Source of the DNA: Lepidodermella squamata
Taxonomy: Eukaryota; Gastrotricha
NCBI GenBank assembly: GCA_047495785.1
Contig: JBLDXI010000020.1
Location: forward strand, 1,860,001 to 1,924,000
Direction: 5' to 3'
DNA: 64,000 nucleotides
Part shown: positions 43,971 to 53,882 of the stretch, one piece after another
Numbering within the stretch: position 1 is the stretch's first letter
How the letters are laid out: each line of letters begins with the position of its first letter
Notes under the pieces: model-generated
Databases searched by the model: none
Told to the model about the DNA's origin: nothing
Seen by the model: only the letters and a program-made list of their open reading frames with translations
Translations under genes and position numbers: made by a program

Positions 43971-45691
43971 ATCTCGACTGTTAGGAATGGAAATGAACCG
44001 ATATTCAATATTCAATAAACCTTTAACTAGGAAAAATAGATAATAAAAAATAAAGAATACTTAGGATGAACATAATAAGGTAATTATAACTTTTACAGTG
44101 AGCAGCTTCCTTTTTATTTCAAATTCTATCTTCAAGCTGTGACAAAGACGAAACCAAAATGAATTTTAGGGGAACAAATCACAGTAAGAAAAGTTCAACC
44201 TAACTTTCAACATTCCACTCCTTAAGGTAGATGAGGTCTTAAGTTTAAAACATGTTAAGCCAGACTATACCTCATCCGACATGTTTCGGCTTTATAAAAT
44301 ACGGACAATACTGAATCGCCATGAGGGGACTAATGAATTAGCCACTTCCAGCTATGTAATTCCAAAACTGTTCGCATTAAATTGCATGTCCAGAAGTTTG
44401 GCTCGAATCAGACATCAAACTATTACTCTCTAAGGTAATTCATTAGTCAAAAGTTCAAATACCTGAGGCGGTGCCAACAATTGACTACCCCGACATTTAA
44501 GGTCCGTAGCTTGCGCCCAGACAAATGAGCCAAAATAAACATGCGCAAAAGGCCGGGGCTCAAGTATTTTTGGACGCAAGTGACGTCGGCAACTGGGGCT
44601 GTCAATTCTCTATCCTCATATGTAAGGTATTGTTAAGGACGATTTTTGAGGACGATTTTGAATGTGTACAAAACTCGTCATTCGGCTGAAGCGGTCAACG
44701 TTATTCTGTTATAGATCATCTCGAACCTCGAAACCTCTTTAGCCATTATCGCAAATTTAGCACGATTTAAACTGATTTAAGCACCAATTTGCACGGTTTT
44801 TTTCTAAGGGTCTTCTTATTGATCACAGACAGTTCAGCTTGTTGTTAGCGATGCGAGGCTGTCTGATATGAGTCACTTTCCGCCTCCTGTTTTCTAGCGC
44901 ATAAAAATAGACGTTTTCGGCGCCGCTAGCAATAATTTTCCGGATTCAACAACTTTCAAGCCGGATAACCCCAATTTCCGGCGGAACTTGGGGATACCTC
45001 GAGTTATTAAACTTTCAGGCAACTATTTTGAACGAGCACCCTTGGGATTCTCCAGGGAGCAGATTTGAAGCCCCTTCCCCAAACCGAATCATTCCAGTGA
45101 ATTATCGAATTTTATATGAACATTCCAGCCTGAATGGTGATAGTGAATCATCTTACCTTAATGGAGCTTAATGAAGATAAGTCACCGTCGTGCCTGGAAA
45201 AGCTTTTGTACACTTAATAAATTGGGGACGGCAAGAAATCATATAATTTAATCACTGGACTGTCGGTTTCATCGAGAGTGTTACTAATTGCAATCAATTA
45301 GAAATTATAAAAACCGGTCATGTACACGAATGGGAATAGCTAGGACGTTGAAGGGTAAATTCGGGGACATGATGGTAGATTATCTGGTAAATCGGAGACA
45401 GCACGGGATGATTTTCGATTATTATTCTATTTTTTCCGGGCAATGACCGACCCGCACCGCTCGCCTGATTCTGCATCAGAATTGCTTGACGGCTCGTTAA
45501 ATTGACAAGCGTGAAATTTTCGGCGACAAAAATCTCATCAAACAGTTTCATTCAACTTCAAATATCATCGAGCGTGTTAATTGCCGCTGTCAACTGCCAA
45601 TTAATACAGGACATTCAAAACGATCCTGATTACAACACCCGCATTTTCAGTAGAAAAAGCAAGCCCGTCACATTGTTAATTTTCTACAGCA
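43971..45691. other. 1.7-kb intergenic region, no gene supported
   Basis: Short unsupported frames only. I looked on both strands for the CxxCF-donor signature of the neighbouring family and did not find it. Confidence 0.45.
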
Positions 45692-46088
45692 ATGACTTCT
45701 ACAAAATTAATTTTTGCTCTTTTAGTCTCTCATCATTTCTACTGCCTGGCCAGGGGCGAGAGAGAACAGAGTCTCCAGACCAGGCACAACTTATCACTAT
45801 CGCCTACTGTAAAATCCAGCCTGCGTGAGTTTTTTTATTCAATAACTATTGCGTTAGCTCTGAATTTATTTGGTTTATATAGAAAAGCTGATCAAGCAAC
45901 TAATGCAAGAGAAAGATGTCGACGCACTGACCCATATTGTGCTGTCATTTCGAGTTCTCAATCACCAGAACCGACTGAGGAAGTGCCTGAAACTTCTAGG
46001 GTCCAAGGCGATTTGCGACAACCAAGTCGCTTTCTACATATGGGCACAAATGCTAGCTAAAGAAGTCATGACGGGGAGCGAACTCTAA
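45692..46088 (+). CDS. Secreted small protein, not clearly of the four-cysteine family (2 exons)
   Basis: Exons 45692..45824 and 45883..46088 (58-base phase-1 intron) give 112 residues. A signal peptide is likely (MTSTKLIFALLVSHHFYCLA). The mature part is helical and basic with two Cys (RLRKCLKL and KAICDN), and CxxCF is absent. The intron sits earlier and in another phase than in its neighbours. The RKCLKL segment recalls the third-cysteine region of the 13564-13979 protein. It may therefore be a highly diverged relative, or unrelated. Support is the signal peptide, clean splice sites and position within the array. Confidence 0.45.
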
Positions 46089-46115
46089 AGGAGGCGAAAT
46101 CGAAATAATTATAAA

Positions 46116-46355
46116 TTGTCAGCTCTCATCAATCAGCTGATGTTGAAAATAAAAGTCAACGACTCACGTCCACTTGTTAGAGCTTTATCAAACTCGATTT
46201 TAATATCTTCCTCCCTCAATTTGGACCCTTCAAGTGGGCCCTTGATAGCAGCAGAAGGGCTTGAAATATACTTTTCGAGTATCATCAGTGGGAGGAATCG
46301 ATGGCTAATCAAAAATTTAGCGGACCAAAACAAAGTTCGATGCACACAATTTTGA
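46116..46355 (+). pseudogene. Possible degraded copy of the preceding gene's second exon
   Basis: An open frame begins 28 bases after the preceding stop. Its first residues (ALINQLMLKIKVND) echo KLIKQLMQEKDVDAL of the 45692 gene's second exon, preceded by an acceptor-like ATTGTCAG. It then diverges and lacks the following Cys-containing segment. It could be a decayed tandem exon or chance. Confidence 0.2.
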
Positions 46356-46754
46356 ACATAGCTTCTAATATCCCGTTCCGATACGTTATCAACTTCATTA
46401 TTTATAGCCACTTATATAATCTATAATAGATGCCTCCCACCTGGTTGCAAGTTCCGGCTATCAATATTGATATAGTAAACACGGCGGAAATAATTTCTCC
46501 CTAGGACAGATGTCTTTATGCCTTGAATCAAATTGCCGAACTTTTTTACGATAAAATCGTTGAAGATTTTGCATCTCATGAATTTAATAATGAGTATCTC
46601 TTTTTTGTTTACACAGATTAATGATTCACTGATTTCTCCGTAGCTGCTGGTTTTCCGAATATATTATTCCTATAATTCTCGTCAGGTCGAGTTCGTGTAG
46701 TTCTTCTTACTTCGTTATACTACGAGTTTTATTAGCCTGGACATTTTTTCTAGA

Positions 46755-47132
46755 ATGCTGACTCAATTGAGTTTAATTGTATTTTGCTTGTTGGCCTTCG
46801 CTTCGGTCGAAGTCGGAGCTCAAATGAAGCTAGCCAGTGAAATAACCGATGCGAAACTTGCGGAAAATGTTCAAAAGATGTTCAAATCCCCGGCTCACGT
46901 ACGGTTATGGAACCGTTTTCAAAGTTTGGTCGACAATAACCGAGCGATTTTAGAAGTGACAGCCCAGGCATGCTCTCAATGCTTTGAGGTCAATTGGGAC
47001 ATATTTTCCATATCCTAAAAATTTAAATTTGCCTATTTTTAGTACAAGTTGGTACTGGCCTTAAAGTGTCTCCACCAACCGGTTGTCGCACGGGTGTCGA
47101 TGATTTACAACTACTGCAGTGTTGCAATATGA
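46755..47132 (+). CDS. Secreted four-cysteine protein, intron-containing subfamily (member 5)
   Basis: Exons 46755..46988 and 47043..47132 (54-base phase-0 intron) give 107 residues. Signal peptide MLTQLSLIVFCLLAFASVEV, cleavage likely before QMKLA. The cysteine frame is CSQCF-x9-C-x15-C. It is less acidic than the neighbours and ends three residues after the last Cys. The ATG is preceded by TTTTTTCTAG with a single intervening base, a strong 3' splice site. Because the first coding base follows so closely, trans-splicing or a leader intron seems likely. AAATAAATG at about 47141. Confidence 0.75.
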
Positions 47133-47512
47133 ATTTTTCTAAATAAATGTGATTAATTTGTCGATGTGGGTTAATGCAATTTCCTATTTATAGAAGGGGG
47201 TTTTGTTATAATGAAACAAACTCTGCGAAAATCGATGCCTTGAAATCGATTTTTTATTACGGGGGTTTTAAAATTTTTGTGTGAGACAAACACCTCCGGG
47301 CGCTAGACGCATTAAAGCTGGCAAGCGGTTTACAACAAAATGATGACACCCACAAACTTCCTATTTTCTCATCATGCGAAATGGAGAAATGCATCACGGA
47401 GAGAAAACGGAAATTAGTCGTAATTTGACACACGGGATAATGGCTTTATGTATATCGGTTATGTCTTACTGTGCATTTTTCATAAAAATTGAATATCGCA
47501 TTTTTATTAAAC

Positions 47513-48035
47513 ATGTCTAGTGTAATTAGAATGACGCGAGTGATGTTCCTACTGGGAATGTTGGTTGGTATAGAGATTTCCGCCGAATTAGCTACAGCTT
47601 CGGCTTGGAAGCGACTTTTCACAACGGCCAGTGTTATCGAGCAAAATTCTGCTACCGACAGAAGTCCATACGACTTCTGCACGTCACTGGAGTACAAAAA
47701 GCTGAAGCATAGCATCGAGTTGGCAAATACGCTCAATCAGGCGGTTACTTATGGCAAGAAGAAACCTGGTCTATCTAGCGCCGAGAGCAGCGCCCGCCTT
47801 GCTAGCTATGTGAAGATTCTAAATGACCTGCAAGTGACGATTGGCGAGCTAAGCAGCAGGGCCTGCACGAAACGATACGGGGTGAGTTGCAATTGTAGAT
47901 TGATTCCAGCAAGTTTTTATCGTTTTTTTCCGATTTCAGGCTGATAAGCTTGGTATGCTCAACTGCCTGCGCCGCGACAGCGTTGAACGTGCGGCTTTCT
48001 TACTCGCCAACTGTAAATATGGGAAAAAGCATTGA
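47513..48035 (+). CDS. Secreted cysteine protein, divergent family member with altered cysteines
   Basis: Exons 47513..47881 and 47940..48035 (58-base phase-0 intron) give 154 residues. Signal peptide region MSSVIRMTRVMFLLGMLVGI. The CxxCF motif reads C-T-K-R-Y, so the second cysteine is Arg. The third and fourth cysteines keep their spacing (x10 after the lost Cys, then x15), and the intron is at the homologous codon. A new Cys appears earlier (SPYDFCTSLEY), outside the usual frame, and might pair with the orphaned partner. It is the longest member. AATAAAAG at about 48106. Confidence 0.7.
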
Positions 48036-50108
48036 AAGAACGAAACTCTGTTACGATAGATTAGGCCGTTTTTGTCTCGATGAGACTTTCATTCAGGAAC
48101 TTTCAATAAAAGCTGGCACATAAAATGTAACGTTGTCGTGTTGGTAAACAGCTGAGATCTCTCGATTTTCTCATCTACGTAATCTGCGTAACTTGAAGCG
48201 TTCAGAATGCATTCGGAACCTTCGTATTCAGTTCAGGTTCATATCTGCAAGATCTTCTATGGCATGGGGTTGATCTCTTGTCAATTTTACAAAAAATTGT
48301 ACGATTGAGCGTGCTTTGAAACTCCATTCACAAGAATTTCCGAGAAGGAAAAAAGATTCCAACATGTCACCTGTCACCTTGAAGTCAATTATTTTCGAAC
48401 TCATCAGCTCATCTTTTTGCTTTCGCTGTGCCTCGGACGTGGCTCCTCGTCCTTCGGACGTTTTTCGCCTTTATTACTCATAGTCCCTTGCAATCAATTT
48501 CCTAATATAAAAAATGTTCGTTTTAGCAATTAGCGATATGATTCATTATCATCCATTTTAAGAAGCATCCAGGCGCCAGATTACAGAACTCCCACAAAAC
48601 CCCCACGACATTAGTGACGCAGGTGCAGGGCGATAATGCGGGAGTAATTCCTTTCATTCATTTATAAGATTCGCCCTGGTGACAAATCCCTCACGTGCGA
48701 TGCCCGCCCTAGAGTTAAATTCCAAGAGTTTTCGTTAATCTAGACCTCCCTCACATAATCTGTGAGTAAAACCACAAGAACTTTCATCAAATCCTATTAC
48801 TTACGCCCTAAAGATGTTCTTCGAAATCGACACCACTAAACCGCACAGCCTGCATTTTATGATGATGAAAAAAGAAAGCAGCTATCGTTACCATTCACTC
48901 AGCCATAAAGCTACAGAAGAGATCTAAAGTATTGCCATGGTGTTCAGCTTCCAAAAGATGTTTGGCACGCTTAAACTGATGAATCATTCATGTCATTATT
49001 TTCAAGGACAGTAAAGGCGTGGAAAGAAGACGGAAGTTATAGTGACGCAGATGCAGGGTAATATTTAGAACGGAAGTCACCCTAGACATCATTTTGTCAT
49101 TTTGGTCAAGGCGCCAGATCAAAAACTCCTACGTTTTCCTCAATTGAAAATTGTCTTGTTGCATCGTTGAAAAATATCAATCAAGCGTTTGTCTCAGTTC
49201 CAAACAGGGCCGGATTATAACTGATTGGAGGCCCGCGGGCACTGTCGAAATGGCGACAATTTTCTAGAAAATGTGTACATTTGCTCCTCATTTCATGCGG
49301 CCCCCGGGCACATGCGTTAATCCGAACCCCAAGGAAGTATTAAAAGGCCGATCAACAAGGCTTTCGAGGGAGTGACAGTGCGACAGCCACGCAGCGTAAT
49401 GTACCCAGCTTGCCAGTCTCCAAGTTCTCTAAGTTCTGCATGAATCAAAAAGAGTGGGCAAATTCCTAAGATCGGAAACTGTCTCCGTTCAATAATCAAA
49501 TAATTTGGCAAGGTCAATTTTCCAAATATGTCTGCGGGAGAGGATATTGAAATAAGAGACGGTGTGGTCACGGGATGACGTGGTGAAATGATTACTTTTA
49601 TACCTTCAAAGTTTCAAGAGGAAGTGCGAAACAACATTTCCTGTCTCGGTAGCGCAAAATCGCGAATCTACTAGAAACGCGCAATAGACCGTAGACAACG
49701 GTATCGGATGTTCGGAAAGGCGTAGAAATCGTCTGATAACAGGTCAGCTGTACGCGCGAGACAAAATGTTGTTATGAATGAGAACTATTTACTGCCCCCG
49801 GGGTCAAAGAAAGCGAGCGTCTTCCAATCGATTATTCGAGATAGGTTTAAAGAATTGCAGTGAACTAATTCTTCACATATCTGAACTTAGCACTTACCAC
49901 AGACAAGAAGTGTCGGAGGGACTCCGCGTGAGGATCGTCTTCCTGCGGGTCACCTACGCCGAATAGATGCTGTTGTTATGAGAATAAATCACGAATGCGC
50001 GAGCTGTAAACAAGCCACGGTCATGCTGCAGCAATGTTGATAGATCGGGATCGTGTTTCAATACCAGAGAAAAATAGTCGGAGTATAGTCATTCAAAGTT
50101 ATTTCGCC
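48036..50108. other. 2.1-kb intergenic region, no gene supported
   Basis: Only short unsupported frames. No family signature, RNA gene or clear repeat was seen. Confidence 0.45.
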
Positions 50109-50602
50109 ATGGTTAATTTTATCCTATTGCTGTTCATAACTTTACTTGAACTCACCAGAGCTGATGGCGAATTGGTAGGAAATAATTCAGATACACGTGA
50201 TCTGAAAGCTCAATTCAATGGCTTACGATCGATGTTTATCGGCACAGAAACGGGGCTTAATCTTATCGGGAATATCAACAAATTGAAAATGTCACCAGTC
50301 GATGAGGAGAATAACGCAACGAGAGGTTTCGAAAACTCACGCGAGGATTTGAGCTATCTTGAAAGCCACTTCGGCCTTGAGCCGAATATAAGGGCGAAAT
50401 TTGTCAATTGGCTTGAGAATAAACTCAACTTTGCAGCGAAGGAGAAATGCTTAAAATGCTTCAAGGTAAAATTTGTTAAAAAATCACTCTCTTTTCTTAA
50501 TTCTTCGATTTTGAACAGAGGAATTTGTCGAAACTGTTTCCCTGTATCATCAGCCCGCTGAGGACGAAAATTCGGCTTATAAAGAGGACCTGCAAAGGCT
50601 AA
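50109..50602 (+). CDS. Secreted four-cysteine protein, intron-containing subfamily (member 7)
   Basis: Exons 50109..50465 and 50519..50602 (53-base phase-0 intron) give 146 residues. The start at 50109 gives signal peptide MVNFILLLFITLLELTRA; an in-frame ATG further upstream would bury it. The cysteine frame is CLKCF-x9-C-x15-C in a Lys-rich context. The region before it carries two N-glycosylation sequons and a helix (AKFVNWLENKLNFAAKEK) shared with the 51093 protein (RFVKWIEKNMRVAANKA), which makes this pair the closest plus-strand paralogues. AATAAAAT at about 50742. Confidence 0.75.
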
Positions 50603-51092
50603 CCTTGTCGGTTATTTATTTCTCATCTTCAATCGACTGCTTTTAAATCACAATTTTTATTATTATTATTATTTGATTCTTAATGCGGAGGTCAAGTGTG
50701 CGCATGCTTAACCTACATTTCTTTATTACCGTGTTCGCTTCAATAAAATGGGCCATTATTTTATGAAACAATTCAAACGTAATTGATTGCTTTAAACTTT
50801 GTTTTTCCTACTCATATTTATACAATGGCGGATGTCGGTTGGAATATATACGATTTTAACAGGGCAGAATGAATGCTGTGTGGGTGTGGTAATTTTCGTC
50901 ATCGCACACTATAATAAATAATAAAAAGGGCTTTTCGTGACACTCCGCAACACATCGATCGTATCATATTATTCGAGGGCGCTAATTGACGAGTACAATC
51001 TGTCGAGACGAGCATCTTCCGACTGCCCGCATTACAGTTTCATAAACAGGATTTATAACAACCCTAGCCTTATTATTTGATTTTTTTACGAG

Positions 51093-51601
51093 ATGGCTAA
51101 CTCGCTTTTGATTACCTTGATCTTCGCAACAGCAGGGCTTGCGGCTTGCAATGAAATTTCAATCGGCGATACCGACCTGAAAGCCAGCTATTCCAACTAC
51201 CTGAAAACTGGCAAATACATCGGCGGGCAGGGCCCTGTTAAACTGAAGGCTAAGGAAGCGTTGGATCTCATCGATCAGCTGGAAAATTTCGACCTTCAAA
51301 GCAGCGACAATTCCGCGAGTGGCGTCGAGTTCGAAAACAGTACGTCAGCAAGAGTTGCATTCCAACTACGTTTTGTCAAATGGATTGAAAAAAACATGCG
51401 AGTAGCGGCTAATAAAGCATGCGTCAGGTGTTACAAGGTAAGAGAGGAATTTTATTTATTAATAAATATTTTTTGTTATTTTTTCCCCGACCGCAGAGAA
51501 TTCCGACGACAATGTTGCAATGTGTATCGCACTCGGATCTGCGGCAAAAAATGACCATGATCCGGAACCACTGCACCGACTACGCAAACGCTGCATTTTG
51601 A
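51093..51601 (+). CDS. Secreted four-cysteine protein, intron-containing subfamily (member 8)
   Basis: Exons 51093..51437 and 51497..51601 (59-base phase-0 intron) give 149 residues. Signal peptide MANSLLITLIFATAGLAA. The cysteine frame is CVRCY-x9-C-x16-C, the only plus-strand member with Tyr after the second Cys and 16 rather than 15 residues in the last spacing. The second exon starts R-x-P like the 50109 gene. A T-rich acceptor TTTTTTTACGAG abuts the ATG. AATAAAGG at about 51655. Confidence 0.75.
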
Positions 51602-51974
51602 ACATTGAAATTTTTCCACTATTTTGACTGAATATCTCGCCCCGATAATTGCGAATAAAGGCTTGAGTTCGATCATATTTTTGAGTCAAAATATTATCGA
51701 GTGTCCCTTTCCTTTTACCGCATTATGGACGGAATTATAGATATGCATTATGCATGTCTGGGTTTGTCAAAAACGCACCTTATCAGACAGGTCAGGCGAT
51801 GATCTTTCAGAATCTTCAAAGAAATAATAGCTGGATCAAGTGACTAGATGCGTGAGCCGAATGTCCATGCATGGGTGGTTAATTTAGCGATGTGAGAGAC
51901 ACGAAATTCTATTAGGAATAGTTGGTCACCATCAATCAGGTGTCCACCGAAACACTACCCTGAGTCATTTGTTT

Positions 51975-52334
51975 ATTTACCATTAAAAAATAGTCTGTTT
52001 GGGCTCCAGTTTTAATTAACGCCTAATTGGCCTGTCCTCTTGCGCCAATTTGGCTCATCTTAAGACAAAATAAGGTCGCTAACCACTGAGGGCAATTACC
52101 CTTTTCTTTTGACCATCCAAGTTTTGTTAGTTCCGCGAACTCTGATCTTGATACGCTTCCAGCACCATCGTATAGCTTACAACCTTGAATATTTCCCTAT
52201 TCCGCGGAACGATTATTTTCAAGTCAAACGCCCCCAAAAAACGCGGGGGATCCCAGACAGGACAGCAGGTGATCAACTTTTCAGGGTTGACCAAGGGAAT
52301 TCTCCATCTCATCAGCTTTCGTTCGATTTTCAGG
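51975..52334 (+). repeat. Direct repeat, copy A
   Basis: About 360 bases related in the same order to 52607-53061. Shared blocks are ATTTACCAT..AAAAAAT, CTAATTGG..TGTCCT..TGCGCCAATT, CCACTGA..GGGCAATTA, CTTTTGACC.TCCAAG, GCGAACTCTGATCTTGATA, AAAACGCGGGGGAT, GGTGATCAA.TTTTCAGGGTTGA and TTCGTTCGATTTTCAGG. Non-coding. Confidence 0.75.
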
Positions 52335-52606
52335 AATTATTCAAGAAGCGTGGGGCTTTTAGAGAAACCACCACCCACCCCTTAATATATATTTAATTAA
52401 AAATCGGCATGGGCGCTCTCCTACCTTCACTCTCTGAAATCGAAAGAATGACTAGAATCAGACGATGAGATTCTGAGTTCTGGTCGAAAATCTGGCAAAG
52501 CTGAACGCGGAAAATTGTCGCTAGAAAAAGCAGAGGATGAAATAACATGAAATATCACTGGGGTTCTAACAATCTAACCAACCTTAATATATGTTCATTC
52601 AGCTGC

Positions 52607-53061
52607 ATTTACCATAAAAAATGGTTACGCATCATTGGGCCTCAGTTTGGCAATTTTTTATTGGCGCACCTAATTGGCTTGTCCTTGTGCGCCAATTCGG
52701 GTCATTTTTAAAGAAATTTTTAATGAGATATCGCCAAACCACTGATGTAGAAATAAAAGGGCAATTATCTTCGCCCCTGCTAATACTTTTGACCGTCCAA
52801 GCTTTTCTAGTCCATGAATGCGTCCGCGAACTCTGATCTTGATAAGCAACAGCGTAGGGGTTTAAAAATTGAATAATTCTGCGAAAGTTATTCATTTAAT
52901 TTCTAAGTCAAATTGACCATAAAACGCGGGGGATTTTAGACAGGATAACCTTGGATACTTCAGGCTTTGCAGGTGATCAAGTTTTCAGGGTTGAACGCGT
53001 TAGAAAAAAGGAATTTTTGCCTACAATTTTCCATCTCGTCAGGTTTCGTTCGATTTTCAGG
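52607..53061 (+). repeat. Direct repeat, copy B
   Basis: Second copy of the 51975-52334 repeat, longer by about 95 bases through small insertions. The copies lie about 270 bases apart. There are no terminal inverted repeats that I can see, so this is a segmental duplication or a mobile-element fragment. Confidence 0.75.
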
Positions 53062-53440
53062 GAAAACTGCCAGCAGCGTGACTTCAGATGATGTTGTTTT
53101 GGGACCACCATTCCTTAAAATAATATCTTCGCAAATTTTAATGGCGTCATATCAGCGAAAAACAAGCAAATTTGCAGAACAGGAAACCCGGGAATCTTAT
53201 CGCCCACATTTGGTTTGAATTTCAAAATTCATCTCAGCACAATCTACAGGGTGGCCAAAAAGTTCCGCAGAAGGCGAATTCGATGCGCATCTAGTAATGA
53301 GGAGTTTTAAGAAGTTAAAGAATTTCAAGCATTCTTTTGCCAATGGAACTCAATTATTCATTATTATTCATTTAATTTTTTATTATTTTGAAAATTCGTT
53401 GAAATTTAGGATCGAATTTACATCCTACCTGATCCTACCT

Positions 53441-53484
53441 GGGGGAGAGTATTTTTAGATCTCGATCTAAAAATACTCTCCCCC
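53441..53484. repeat. Perfect 21-bp hairpin with 2-base loop
   Basis: Left arm GGGGGAGAGTATTTTTAGAT plus C, then TC, then the exact reverse complement. A related single-arm sequence (CTTCTAAAAATACGCTCCTCC) follows at about 53649-53670, and both are preceded by TTTAGGATC..TTTAC.TCCTACC, so the hairpin sits in a small tandem duplication (about 53400-53680). Confidence 0.9.
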
Positions 53485-53882
53485 GCGTAATTATGTTAAA
53501 ATAACTGAAAATTATTCTCAGCTCAAGCTATGCAATCTATAAAAACATGGTTTTACTCCCCTCGTTATGGTATTCGAAATATCTTTTATTCATATTATTA
53601 TAAAAGTTCGTTTATATTTAGGATCAAGTTTACCTCCTACCCCCGGAAACTTCTAAAAATACGCTCCTCCTCCTAATATTTTTAATAATTTATTAGGCAG
53701 TTACGCGCGCTCGGATCCGAAATTACCCGTTCTCATTAAAACGCAGTCGAAATCCAGTTCCAAGTTGAAACAATGTTTATTTCGAACAAAATAAGGCCGC
53801 ATAAATAATTTATCTAAGGCGTAGAAACAACGCTGAATGAAATAATTCATTCATATCACGAAAAGTTCTTCATGATGATTCA

